From Lachnospiraceae bacterium UBA3821 (GTDB lineage Bacteria > Bacillota > Clostridia > Lachnospirales > Lachnospiraceae), in the NCBI GenBank assembly GCA_002368865.1, contig DFDT01000027.1, forward strand, positions 1-22,265: a stretch of 22,265 bases of DNA. The letters run 5' to 3'. Below are positions 1 through 7,249 of the stretch, piece by piece. The notes beneath the pieces are model-generated. The model worked only from the letters and a program-made list of their open reading frames with translations. It ran no database searches and was not told the origin of the DNA. The position numbers were made by a program, and so were the translations under genes. Numbering within the stretch: position 1 is the stretch's first letter; every line of letters begins with the position of its first letter.

Positions 1-144
1 AAAATCGGCGATTTCAAATATAAAAATAACAACAGGACAAAGAAGTGGGGCATTCGCTCCAAGGTACAGCCGAAGATCGCATTTGTAAAAAACAAAAGAA
101 TCGTCTTTGACGCACTTACCAAAGATTTACTGGGAACATTCTGA
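1..144 (+). CDS. minC: Septum site-determining protein MinC, C-terminal end (partial)
   Basis: The window opens inside a reading frame that gives 47 residues and a TGA stop at 142-144. The fragment starts KIGDF and contains PKIAFVKNKRIVFDAL near its end. This resembles the tail of clostridial MinC, where an IGDF strand is followed by a linker and a (P)(K/E)IA(Y/F)VK..RIV strand that closes the C-terminal beta-helix. MinC is the FtsZ-polymer inhibitor recruited to the membrane by MinD. The next genes are minD and minE, which is the strongest support. Only the tail is visible, so the call rests on this short match plus gene order; the 5' part and promoter lie outside the window. Confidence 0.75.
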   Translation, partial: KIGDFKYKNNNRTKKWGIRSKVQPKIAFVKNKRIVFDALTKDLLGTF

Positions 145-218
145 ATGACAGACATCAATTAAATTCCCAGGGGACGACGTATTCCATAAAACAGCAAAAA
201 AGAATGGAGGTTTTAAGT

Positions 219-1034
219 ATGGAAAACGAGTCTAAACAGCAGGGCTGTGAGGTAATTGTCGTCACATCAGGAAAAGGCGGAGTGGGCAAGACCACCACTT
301 CAGCAAATGTAGGTACGGGTCTGGCGCTTTTAGGTAAAAAGGTTTGTCTGATCGATACAGATATCGGTCTGCGGAATCTGGATGTTGTTATGGGGCTGGA
401 AAATCGGATCGTCTATAATCTGGTAGACGTAGTGGAGGGAAATTGCAGGATCAAGCAGGCTCTGATCAAGGATAAGAGACATCCGGGATTGTATCTGATG
501 CCTTCCGCACAGACCAGGGATAAAAGTGCGGTGTCGCCGGGACAGATGATCAAGGTGATTGAACATCTTCGGGAACAGTTTGATTACGTGATCCTGGATT
601 GCCCTGCGGGAATTGAACAGGGATTTCAGAATGCAATCGCAGGGGCGGACAGGGCTTTGGTCGTGACTACGCCGGAGGTTTCTGCGATCCGCGATGCGGA
701 CCGGATTGTTGGCCTGTTGGAAGCAAACGGATTTAAGCAGATTGATCTGGTGATAAACCGACTTCGCACGGATATGGTGAAACGCGGAGATATGATGTCT
801 GCTACGGACGTGGTGGATATTCTGGCGATTCCGTTGATTGGAATCGTGCCGGATGACGAAAATGTAGTGATTTCTACAAATCAGGGAGAACCCCTGGTGG
901 GCAGTACTTTCCCGGCCGGTATTGCGTACAGCAATATCGTACAGCGGGTTCTTGGCAAAGAAGTGCCCTTTATTAATCTGGAGAGAGGCATTTCCTTCTG
1001 GACTAGGGTAACCGGCATTTTTCATAAGGCGTAA
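219..1034 (+). CDS. minD: Septum site-determining ATPase MinD
   Basis: MinD is the membrane-binding ATPase that carries MinC and is released by MinE. The 271-residue protein has the deviant Walker A motif KGGVGKTT at residues 19-26, with both signature lysines (K19 and K24), followed by DTDIGLRNLD and the switch-like DCPAGIEQGF. The last 14 residues (ISFWTRVTGIFHKA) form the amphipathic membrane-targeting helix typical of MinD. I chose ATG 219 because TGGAGG at 205-210 lies 8 bases upstream; an in-frame ATG at 204 would put that ribosome binding site inside the gene. Length and motifs are normal for the family. minE follows after 14 bases, so the two are surely co-transcribed. Confidence 0.97.
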   Translation: MENESKQQGCEVIVVTSGKGGVGKTTTSANVGTGLALLGKKVCLIDTDIGLRNLDVVMGLENRIVYNLVDVVEGNCRIKQALIKDKRHPGLYLMPSAQTRDKSAVSPGQMIKVIEHLREQFDYVILDCPAGIEQGFQNAIAGADRALVVTTPEVSAIRDADRIVGLLEANGFKQIDLVINRLRTDMVKRGDMMSATDVVDILAIPLIGIVPDDENVVISTNQGEPLVGSTFPAGIAYSNIVQRVLGKEVPFINLERGISFWTRVTGIFHKA

Positions 1035-1048
1035 AGGAGGGATTTTGT

Positions 1049-1315
1049 ATGCGAAATTTTTTCCATAGAAAAAGCTCCTGCGAGGTTGCCAAGGACAGAC
1101 TGAAGATTTTGTTGATCTCTGACAGAGTGAGCTGTTCACCGGAAGTGATGGAGCTGATCAAGGCAGATATTATAAAGGTTATTTCAAAATACATGAAGAT
1201 AGATACGAAGAATATGGATATTCAGATTCAGGCGAAAGGGAGTAAGAGCAGCGGCCGCAATAAAACGCCGGTACTTTACGCAAATATCCCGATCCTCGAT
1301 CTGCACAGCAAATGA
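1049..1315 (+). CDS. minE: Cell division topological specificity factor MinE
   Basis: The 88-residue protein matches MinE: an N-terminal membrane/MinD-contact segment (MRNFFHRKSSCEVAKDRLK), then the ILLISDR strand that becomes the MinD-binding helix, and a C-terminal dimerisation domain with VISKYMKID. MinE stimulates MinD ATPase and drives pole-to-pole oscillation or restricts MinCD to the poles. AAGGAGG lies 8 bases before ATG 1049. It sits between minD and rodA, the expected order. Having MinE, rather than the MinJ/DivIVA system of Bacillus, is usual in many Clostridia. Confidence 0.95.
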   Translation: MRNFFHRKSSCEVAKDRLKILLISDRVSCSPEVMELIKADIIKVISKYMKIDTKNMDIQIQAKGSKSSGRNKTPVLYANIPILDLHSK

Positions 1316-1336
1316 GAAACGTCAGGTTAGGAAGTT

Positions 1337-2461
1337 ATGTTCAGAAATTATAGACTAAGAGATTATGATTTTAAATTGATCATTATGGTCACTCTGCTGG
1401 CTGTCATTGGCGTAGTCGCCATTGGCAGCGCGGAGGAAAGCCTGCAGCAAAAGCAGATGTTTGGTGCGATTGCGGGATTTATCCTGATGATCATACTTTC
1501 CTTTATCAACTATAATGGGATACTGAAGATGTATTGGCTGATCTACGGAGGAAATCTGGCGCTTTTGCTCATGGTCATGTTCCTGGGGGAGGATCATAAG
1601 GGCGCGCAGCGGTGGATCCAGATAGGATCGGTGACCTTTCAGCCGTCCGAAACTGCAAAAATTTTGTTGATTTTATTCTTTGCACAGTTTATTATGAAAT
1701 ATAAGGAAGAAATTAACACTTTCAAGATGATCGTGCTCTGTGTCGTTCTGATCGGAGTTCCGTGGGAGCTGATCCATGAACAGCCGGATCTTTCCACCAG
1801 TATCATGGTGCTGATCATTTTCTGCGTGATCATGTTTGCAGGAGGAATCAGCTGGAAGTATATCGGTGTGGCGTTGATCGTGGGACTGCCGGCATTGATC
1901 ATACTGGTTTCTCTGGCTGTGCAGCCGGATCAGACCATTTTAAAGGAACACCAGCAGAAGCGAATCCTGGCGTTTATCAATCCGCAGGAATATGCCACAG
2001 AAGAGGCGTATCAGCAGCTGAATTCCGTCACGGCCATCGGGTCGGGACAGCTGGATGGGAAAGGATATAAAAACAATGCGATCACTTCCGTGAAAAACGG
2101 GGATTTTATCTCGGAAGCACAGACGGACTTTATTTTTTCCGTGATCGGTGAGGAATTTGGGTTTAAAGGATGCGTTGTTGTCATCGTATTGATGATGGGG
2201 ACTGCAATGGAATGTATTGCTGTGGCGAGGCGTGCCAAGGATATGGCGGGGCGGGTCATAGCTGCCGGAATGGGGGGGCTGATCGCATTCCAAAGCTTTA
2301 TCAATATAGGAGTTACAACGTTTCTCATTCCGAATACCGGTTTGCCGCTGCCCTTTGTGAGCTATGGGCTGACCTCACTGATGAGCTGTTTTATCGGTAT
2401 CGGTTTTGTTTTAAATGTGCGGCTGCAATCGGGACGCAGTGCAGCCACGCAACAGTCATAA
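1337..2461 (+). CDS. rodA: SEDS-family peptidoglycan glycosyltransferase RodA (FtsW/RodA/SpoVE)
   Basis: A 374-residue polytopic membrane protein with about ten hydrophobic segments. SEDS motifs are clear: KGAQRWIQIGSVTFQPSE at residues 88-105, HEQPDLSTS with the probable catalytic-region Asp at 151, AQTDFIFSVIGEEFG, and the C-terminal NTGLPLPFVSYGLTS. SEDS proteins polymerise lipid II with a partner class B PBP, which is not in this window and may lie upstream of minC. The min-operon location and absence of sporulation genes favour RodA (elongation) over SpoVE or FtsW, but the sequence alone does not settle this. A short AGGAAG ribosome binding site precedes ATG 1337. The mgsA gene follows after 19 bases. 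Confidence 0.92.
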   Translation: MFRNYRLRDYDFKLIIMVTLLAVIGVVAIGSAEESLQQKQMFGAIAGFILMIILSFINYNGILKMYWLIYGGNLALLLMVMFLGEDHKGAQRWIQIGSVTFQPSETAKILLILFFAQFIMKYKEEINTFKMIVLCVVLIGVPWELIHEQPDLSTSIMVLIIFCVIMFAGGISWKYIGVALIVGLPALIILVSLAVQPDQTILKEHQQKRILAFINPQEYATEEAYQQLNSVTAIGSGQLDGKGYKNNAITSVKNGDFISEAQTDFIFSVIGEEFGFKGCVVVIVLMMGTAMECIAVARRAKDMAGRVIAAGMGGLIAFQSFINIGVTTFLIPNTGLPLPFVSYGLTSLMSCFIGIGFVLNVRLQSGRSAATQQS

Positions 2462-2480
2462 AAATAGAGAGGGTAAACAA

Positions 2481-2876
2481 ATGAATATTGCATTGATCGC
2501 GCATGACGCGAAGAAAAAACTCATGCAGAATTTCTGTATTGCTTATCGGGGAATTTTAAGCAAAAATGAATTGTATGCAACCGGAACCACAGGTCGTCTT
2601 GTGGAAGAGGTTACAAATCTGACGGTTCACAAATATCTGGCGGGCCATTTGGGCGGGGAACAGCAGATGTGTGCACAGATCGAGCACAATGATATCGATC
2701 TGGTGATCTTTTTGCGGGATCCGTTGACGAGACAGAAGCATGAGCCGGAAATCAATAATGTGATGAAACTGTGTGATATGTATAATATACCTTTGGCCAC
2801 TAATCTGGCCAGCGCGGAACTTCTGATCAAGTCATTGGACAGAGGTGATCTGGAGTGGCGTGAAATGTACAAATAG
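2481..2876 (+). CDS. mgsA: Methylglyoxal synthase-like protein with Asp-to-Glu changes in the active site
   Basis: A 131-residue single-domain protein of the MGS-like fold. Methylglyoxal synthase converts dihydroxyacetone phosphate to methylglyoxal and phosphate, bypassing lower glycolysis. Visible motifs are NIALIAHD (residues 2-9), the phosphate loop ATGTTGRL (33-40), LGGEQQ (57-62), DLVIFLRDPL (73-82), KHEPE (86-90) and NIPLATN (102-108). Compared with E. coli MgsA from memory, the catalytic base Asp71 (GGDQQ) is Glu60 here and Asp101 (HDPD) is Glu90, while the equivalents of Asp20, Asp91 and His98 are kept. Start ATG 2481 follows AGAGAGGG; an upstream in-frame start at 2415 overlaps rodA and is less likely. 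It is in the same operon as rodA. Confidence 0.9.
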   Translation: MNIALIAHDAKKKLMQNFCIAYRGILSKNELYATGTTGRLVEEVTNLTVHKYLAGHLGGEQQMCAQIEHNDIDLVIFLRDPLTRQKHEPEINNVMKLCDMYNIPLATNLASAELLIKSLDRGDLEWREMYK

Positions 2877-2910
2877 TCTTTTGCGTACCAAAGCAGAAAA
2901 GAGGATAAAA

Positions 2911-3888
2911 ATGCGGATGAAGAGGAGTTTTTGCCTGCTGTTTGCAGGATGGCTCGCGGTTTTCTCCCTTGCGGGATGCGGAAGATTAAAATATGATATG
3001 GATTATCAATCGGTTACCGGCATCAGCGGTTTTCAGGTGGCGGTAGGACAGAAGGCGGATGTGGCCAAGCCGTTTGCTGCAGATATCTGTGTGGTTTCCG
3101 GGGATGTTATGGACGAGGAAGCTATTGATCTGGCGGGAGCGGAGGCAGCTGCTTTATTTGATCTGAACGGGAAGGAAGTCCTTTATTCCAAGAATGCCCA
3201 TGAGAGATTGCATCCGGCCAGCCTGACCAAGGTGATGACAGCGTTGGTTGCATTGAAAAACGGTTCTTTGGATCAGACACTTACGGCGACGGACGCAGTA
3301 AAAATCACGGAGTCCGGAGCACAATTGATCAATCTGAAGCCCGGTGACAGCATGACACTGGATCAGGCACTGCATATCCTGTTATTGTATTCGGCAAATG
3401 ATGTGGCGAATCTGATTGCAGAGAATATTGGGGGCAGTGTAGATCACTATGTGGAGATGATGAATGAGGAAGCAATGCGGATTGGGGCGACCAATACGCA
3501 TTTTGCCAATGCCCACGGACTTACGAATGAAGATCATTACACGACGGCGTATGATCTGTATCTGATTCTGAATGAGGCTGCAAAGTATGAGAAGTTCAAT
3601 GAGATCATTCAGATGTCCAGTTATCAGACCACTTATATGCTGGCCAACGGAAAAACCAAAGAGGTGACCTATAATACGACAAATCGTTTTGTAAAAAATG
3701 ATATTCAGGCGCCTGCCAACATCAGTGTGATCGGCGGAAAGACAGGAACCACCAACGCGGCGGGACATTGTCTGATCCTGTTATCGAAAGATACAAACGG
3801 ATCCCCTTATATTTCGGTTATCATGAGGGCGGAATCCAACGATTATCTATATCAGAAAATGGTAGAGTTATTGAACCAGATCAATTGA
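2911..3888 (+). CDS. D-alanyl-D-alanine carboxypeptidase (peptidase S11), lipoprotein
   Basis: A 325-residue serine DD-peptidase that trims the terminal D-Ala from peptidoglycan stem peptides outside the membrane. The three penicillin-binding motifs are intact: SLTK at 104-107 (nucleophile S104, base K107), SAN at 161-163 and KTG at 287-289 inside GGKTGT. The N-terminus is a signal peptide with a lipobox LAGC, so Cys23 is probably lipidated and the enzyme anchored to the membrane surface. ATG 2911 follows GAGG with a 6-base spacer; a start at 2845 inside mgsA would spoil the signal peptide. It lacks an obvious C-terminal DacA-type amphipathic anchor, consistent with lipid anchoring. It is the last gene of the minC-to-3888 unit. 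Confidence 0.92.
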   Translation: MRMKRSFCLLFAGWLAVFSLAGCGRLKYDMDYQSVTGISGFQVAVGQKADVAKPFAADICVVSGDVMDEEAIDLAGAEAAALFDLNGKEVLYSKNAHERLHPASLTKVMTALVALKNGSLDQTLTATDAVKITESGAQLINLKPGDSMTLDQALHILLLYSANDVANLIAENIGGSVDHYVEMMNEEAMRIGATNTHFANAHGLTNEDHYTTAYDLYLILNEAAKYEKFNEIIQMSSYQTTYMLANGKTKEVTYNTTNRFVKNDIQAPANISVIGGKTGTTNAAGHCLILLSKDTNGSPYISVIMRAESNDYLYQKMVELLNQIN

Positions 3889-3908
3889 GAAATAAAAATA
3901 AATAGTGG

Positions 3909-3937
3909 TTGTTTTTTGACATGGAATACTCTATAAT
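3909..3937 (+). promoter_or_regulatory. Sigma-A-type promoter, upstream of two staggered options
   Basis: TTGTTT (3909-3914), a 17-base spacer, then a perfect TATAAT (3932-3937). It lies in the AT-rich gap between the carboxypeptidase stop and the small P-loop gene. It overlaps a second candidate shifted 7 bases downstream. Confidence 0.55.
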
Positions 3938-3944
3938 GTACTAT
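3916..3944 (+). promoter_or_regulatory. Sigma-A-type promoter, downstream of two staggered options
   Basis: A perfect TTGACA (3916-3921), a 17-base spacer and TACTAT (3939-3944). Transcription would start near 3951, giving a leader of about 32 bases to ATG 3983. Its -35 is stronger but its -10 weaker than in the overlapping upstream candidate. Confidence 0.6.
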
Positions 3945-3982
3945 ATAAGGTATTTACAATCATACGACAGGAGGGTACCCCA

Positions 3983-4402
3983 ATGGTTCAGTTAATTGTA
4001 GGAGAGAAAGGTAAAGGCAAGACCAAACAGTTATTGGATAAAGTCAACGGACAGGTAAAGGATATCGAAGGCAGTATCGTATATTTGGATAAAAGTACCA
4101 AGCATATGTTTGAATTGAATAATAAGGTTCGTCTGATTGATGTTTCTCAGTATATGATCGAGAACAGCAGTGAGTTTATCGGATTTGTATGTGGAATCCT
4201 TTCTCAGGATCATGATCTTCAGCAGATGTATTTTGACAGCTTTTTGAAGATCGCGGTTTTGGATGTGGCAGAGATGGAGCAGGCTGTTAACAAGCTTGCA
4301 AAGCTGAGCGAGAAATTCGGTGTGGATTTCATTCTCAGTGTTTCCTGTGATGAGTCGGCACTTCCTGAGAGTTTGAAGAGTATGGTTATTGTATCGCTTT
4401 AA
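3983..4402 (+). CDS. Small P-loop protein of unknown function
   Basis: A 139-residue soluble protein with a clear Walker A motif, GEKGKGKTK, at residues 7-15. A hydrophobic strand ending in Asp (KIAVLDVAE) could serve as Walker B, and a later FILSVSCD strand suggests a compact RecA-like or kinase-like nucleotide-binding fold. I do not recognise a specific function. Such proteins are sometimes labelled PilT-like in Clostridia, but nothing else here belongs to a pilus system. ATG 3983 follows AGGAGGG at a 7-base spacing. It has its own promoter and ends 56 bases before a terminator, so it appears to be transcribed mainly on its own. It lies between two cell-envelope/division clusters; a role there is only inference. 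Confidence 0.85.
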   Translation: MVQLIVGEKGKGKTKQLLDKVNGQVKDIEGSIVYLDKSTKHMFELNNKVRLIDVSQYMIENSSEFIGFVCGILSQDHDLQQMYFDSFLKIAVLDVAEMEQAVNKLAKLSEKFGVDFILSVSCDESALPESLKSMVIVSL

Positions 4403-4458
4403 TGTGAAGTTTTAAGTGGAATTGAATTGTAATTGCAGATAGGGTTTGCAATAGATTT

Positions 4459-4487
4459 GAAAGCCTCGGACTGTTCCGGGGCTTTTC
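4459..4487 (+). terminator. Intrinsic terminator after the P-loop gene
   Basis: Stem AAAGCCTCGG (4460-4469), loop ACTGTT, and CCGGGGCTTT (4476-4485), with one wobble pair and a short T run. The TTG start of the next gene is only 24 bases downstream, leaving no room for a separate promoter after the hairpin. Confidence 0.7.
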
Positions 4488-4510
4488 GATAGGTTAAGAG
4501 GAAGAAAGAA

Positions 4511-5932
4511 TTGGCGGCAAGACAAGGGCAGAAAAATAAAATAAAGAAATACAGAAAACCGCTAAATTTAAATATCGGTATGCTCATTTTTGCGGTCATT
4601 CTTGTATATGTGGTGATCTGCGTTGTGATTTATCTGCAGACGGGACATATGGTACGCTACGAGGTACAGAAAGGATCGCTGGCGACGAACCATATCTACC
4701 GTGGCATTGTGATCCGGGATGAGGAAGTGGTCAACACCACATCTGCCGGGTATGTCAATTATTACGCCAATGAAGGGGAGCGCGTTGCGGCCAATGACCT
4801 GGTCTACATCGTAGATGAGACCGGACGTCTGAATGATGAGTTGGAGAATCTGAATTTAGGCGAAAATGTTCTCAGTGAAAAGGAATTGCTGGAGTTTCGC
4901 AGTGAACTGGCTAATTTTTCCCATGGGTTCAGCCGGACGAATTATATTTCGGTTTATGACGAGAAGAATTCTCTGAAGAATACGGTGAAGAAGCTTGCGA
5001 ATGTAAATATGCTGGAGAGCATTGACCGGATCAATACCTCCTCCGGCGTGGCAAATGTGGTAAATCGTTGTTATGCGCCTAAGACAGGCGTGGTCAGTTA
5101 CTGGATCGACGGATATGAATCTCTGAAACCGGATCAGGTGACAGAGGATATTTTAAATAAAAAGGACTATGAAGAGAAAAGGAAATATCTGCTCAGCAAT
5201 ACATTATTGGAGCGGGAGGAAGCGGCTTATAAGCTTTCCACGAATGAAAAATGGTCTGTTGTCATTCCGGTGGAGAGCCCGGAGCGCGCGGCAGAGCTGG
5301 AGGCGGAAGGGTATATCAATGTCCGTTTCCTGAAAAATCAATACGAATCCTGGGGCGCAGTTAAGGCGCTGCATAACGGCGACGGGAAACATTATCTGCA
5401 ATTGTCCTTTACCAATTCCATGATCACCTTTGTGGGGGATCGTTTCCTTGAGATCGAGCTGCTGTTGGATGACGAGAACGGATTGAAGATCCCCAATTCG
5501 GCCATCGTTGACAAGGAATTTTATCTGATCCCGGATGAGTTTATCACACTGGAAGACGAATCGGGAAAGGGCTGGGTACTGAAACAGTATGTAACGGATT
5601 CCGGTGAAGTGACGACAAAGAATTTCCAGATATCCATCTACAATTATGATGAGAAGAACAGAGAATATTATGTGGATGCTACGTTCTTAAACGCGGCGGA
5701 TATTTTGTTCAAGAAGGATGGACAGGATAATTATGTGGTCAGCAAGCGGGCGACATTGACCGGGGTATATAACGTAAATAACGGATATGCCGATTTCCGG
5801 CAGATCAATATTCTGTCCCAGAATGATGAATATTCCATTGTGAGCTCCAATACCAGATACGGACTGAACGTATACGACTATATAGCCCTGAATGCGGAAT
5901 CCGTGCATGAGGATCAGTTCATTAATGAATAA
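4511..5932 (+). CDS. HlyD-like single-pass membrane protein
   Basis: A 473-residue protein with a basic N-terminus (MAARQGQKNKIKKYRKP), one membrane helix at about residues 21-43, and a large extracytoplasmic part. Residues 55-107 show the first half of a lipoyl/biotinyl-like hairpin seen in HlyD-type adaptors (IYRGIVIRDEEVV, then SAGYVNYYANEGERVAANDLVYIVDETG); the rest looks beta-rich. HlyD proteins normally bridge an exporter, but no ABC or other transporter is nearby, and yggS and sepF follow directly. A role in envelope or division is plausible but unproven. The start is TTG 4511 behind GAGGAAG; no ATG gives the full membrane segment with a better site. Confidence 0.82.
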   Translation: MAARQGQKNKIKKYRKPLNLNIGMLIFAVILVYVVICVVIYLQTGHMVRYEVQKGSLATNHIYRGIVIRDEEVVNTTSAGYVNYYANEGERVAANDLVYIVDETGRLNDELENLNLGENVLSEKELLEFRSELANFSHGFSRTNYISVYDEKNSLKNTVKKLANVNMLESIDRINTSSGVANVVNRCYAPKTGVVSYWIDGYESLKPDQVTEDILNKKDYEEKRKYLLSNTLLEREEAAYKLSTNEKWSVVIPVESPERAAELEAEGYINVRFLKNQYESWGAVKALHNGDGKHYLQLSFTNSMITFVGDRFLEIELLLDDENGLKIPNSAIVDKEFYLIPDEFITLEDESGKGWVLKQYVTDSGEVTTKNFQISIYNYDEKNREYYVDATFLNAADILFKKDGQDNYVVSKRATLTGVYNVNNGYADFRQINILSQNDEYSIVSSNTRYGLNVYDYIALNAESVHEDQFINE

Positions 5933-5957
5933 ATGCAGATAAAAGGAAGTGTGCGGG

Positions 5958-6656
5958 ATGATCAAAGAGAATATGGCGCAGGTGTCGGAACGGATTGAGA
6001 AAGCCTGTCAAAAAGTGCATCGCGATCCGCAGGAGGTAACATTGATCGCGGTAAGCAAGACAAAACCGATAGAAATGCTGCAGGAAGCCTATGAGGCCGG
6101 AGCAAGGGATTTCGGAGAGAATAAGGTGCAGGAGCTGATGGATAAGATTCCCGCTCTGCCGGCTGATATCAGATGGCATATGATCGGTCATTTGCAGCGC
6201 AATAAGGTGAAATACATTATTGATAAGGTCTATCTGATCCATAGTGTGGATTCGCTGAAGCTGGCGGAAGAGATCAGCAAAGAAGCGTTGAAACATCATG
6301 TGACCGCCAATATTCTGGTAGAGGTGAATGTGGCGGGGGAGGAGAGCAAATTCGGTACTTCTCTGAAAGAAGCGGAAGATCTGGTGCTGGAAATCGCTAA
6401 ATTACCTGGTATCTGCGTAAAGGGATTGATGACGATCGCCCCTTTTGTGGAAGACGGAGAGGAAAACAGAAAATATTTTCGGATTCTCAAGCAATTGTCT
6501 GTTGACATCTTGCAGAAAAACAACGATAATAGTATAGGTAATATTCTGTCAATGGGTATGACAGGTGATTATGAAGTCGCGGTGGAAGAAGGCGCTACCT
6601 ATGTTCGTGTAGGTACCGGCATATTCGGTGAACGGGACTATAAAAAGGAGAGTTAA
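5958..6656 (+). CDS. YggS/YlmE family PLP-binding protein
   Basis: A 232-residue pyridoxal-phosphate protein of the alanine-racemase-fold type III family (E. coli YggS, B. subtilis YlmE, human PLPBP). It maintains vitamin B6 homeostasis and has no known catalytic activity. The PLP lysine is K34 in AVSKTKP (31-37). Other family motifs are FGENKVQE, WHMIGHLQRNK, IHSVDS, VNVAGEESKFG, GLMTIAPF and LSMGMTGDYEVAVEEGAT. ATG 5958 follows AAGGA by 10 bases; a GTG at 5949 in the same frame is possible. It starts 25 bases after the HlyD-like gene and its stop is 4 bases before the sepF start, the ylmE-sepF order known from Gram-positives. Confidence 0.95.
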   Translation: MIKENMAQVSERIEKACQKVHRDPQEVTLIAVSKTKPIEMLQEAYEAGARDFGENKVQELMDKIPALPADIRWHMIGHLQRNKVKYIIDKVYLIHSVDSLKLAEEISKEALKHHVTANILVEVNVAGEESKFGTSLKEAEDLVLEIAKLPGICVKGLMTIAPFVEDGEENRKYFRILKQLSVDILQKNNDNSIGNILSMGMTGDYEVAVEEGATYVRVGTGIFGERDYKKES

Positions 6657-6660
6657 AAAG

Positions 6661-7188
6661 ATGGGTGTAATGGACAAGTTTCTCAACTATATGAAGCTGA
6701 ATGATGAAGAAGATGATGTCTACGATGATGATTATCTGGATGACGAGGATGAGATAGAGCCCGCACCGAAAAAGGCATCTGCTTCCAAGGCGGCAAAGGA
6801 GCCGGCAGAGGTTTATGAGGAGCGTCCGGTGAAGAAAACGGTTTCCAATAAGGTGACTCCGATCAGACAGAATGTGACGCGTAAAGTTGCAGGAAACGGT
6901 ATGGAGGTATGCGTTGTCAAGCCCAGCAATGTAGAGGATGCAAGAGAGATTACGGAAACCCTTCTGGCGAATCGTACGGTTGTATTGAATCTGGAAGGTC
7001 TGGATGTGGATATTGCACAGAGGATCATTGATTTTACATCAGGTTCCTGTTTTGCAATTGGTGGAAATCTTCAGAAGATTTCTCATTACATTTTCATTAT
7101 CACACCGTCCAGTGTTGATATTTCCGGAGATTTCCAGCAGGATATCCTGAACGGGTCATTCGAAATGCCTTTGGGCGGTCTGCAATAA
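6661..7188 (+). CDS. sepF: Cell division protein SepF
   Basis: A 175-residue protein. SepF anchors FtsZ filaments to the membrane and shapes the septum. The N-terminus (MGVMDKFLNYMKL) is the expected amphipathic membrane helix. It is followed by a very acidic stretch (residues 14-32, largely D and E) and an Ala/Lys/Glu-rich linker. The conserved domain from about residue 80 contains VVKPSNVEDAREITETLL, VVLNLEGLD, AQRIIDFTSGS and the glycine-rich C-terminal strand ending ITPSSVDIS. AAGGAG lies 10 bases before ATG 6661, overlapping the end of yggS. A terminator hairpin follows 25 bases after the stop, ending the HlyD-like/yggS/sepF unit. Confidence 0.96.
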   Translation: MGVMDKFLNYMKLNDEEDDVYDDDYLDDEDEIEPAPKKASASKAAKEPAEVYEERPVKKTVSNKVTPIRQNVTRKVAGNGMEVCVVKPSNVEDAREITETLLANRTVVLNLEGLDVDIAQRIIDFTSGSCFAIGGNLQKISHYIFIITPSSVDISGDFQQDILNGSFEMPLGGLQ

Positions 7189-7213
7189 GATTTGCAAAAT
7201 AAGAGAGATTTGG

Positions 7214-7238
7214 GGCTTCCCGTCAGGGAAGCCTTTTT
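7214..7238 (+). terminator. Intrinsic terminator between sepF and aroB
   Basis: A perfect 8-bp stem GGCTTCCC (7214-7221) and GGGAAGCC (7226-7233), a GTCA loop and five T residues (7234-7238). The AGGAGG ribosome binding site of aroB (7239-7244) begins at the next base, so aroB must depend on readthrough or on a promoter upstream of this hairpin. Confidence 0.85.
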
Positions 7239-7249
7239 AGGAGGAAAAT

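Noticed and set aside
204..218. An upstream ATG for minD at 204
   Set aside because: It would place the TGGAGG ribosome binding site of ATG 219 inside the gene, and it has no comparable site of its own.
330..1139. A 269-codon minus-strand open frame over minD and minE
   Set aside because: It is antisense to two well-supported genes and shows no protein family features.
2845..2910. Upstream start for the carboxypeptidase inside mgsA
   Set aside because: The lipoprotein signal peptide begins cleanly at 2911, which has its own ribosome binding site.
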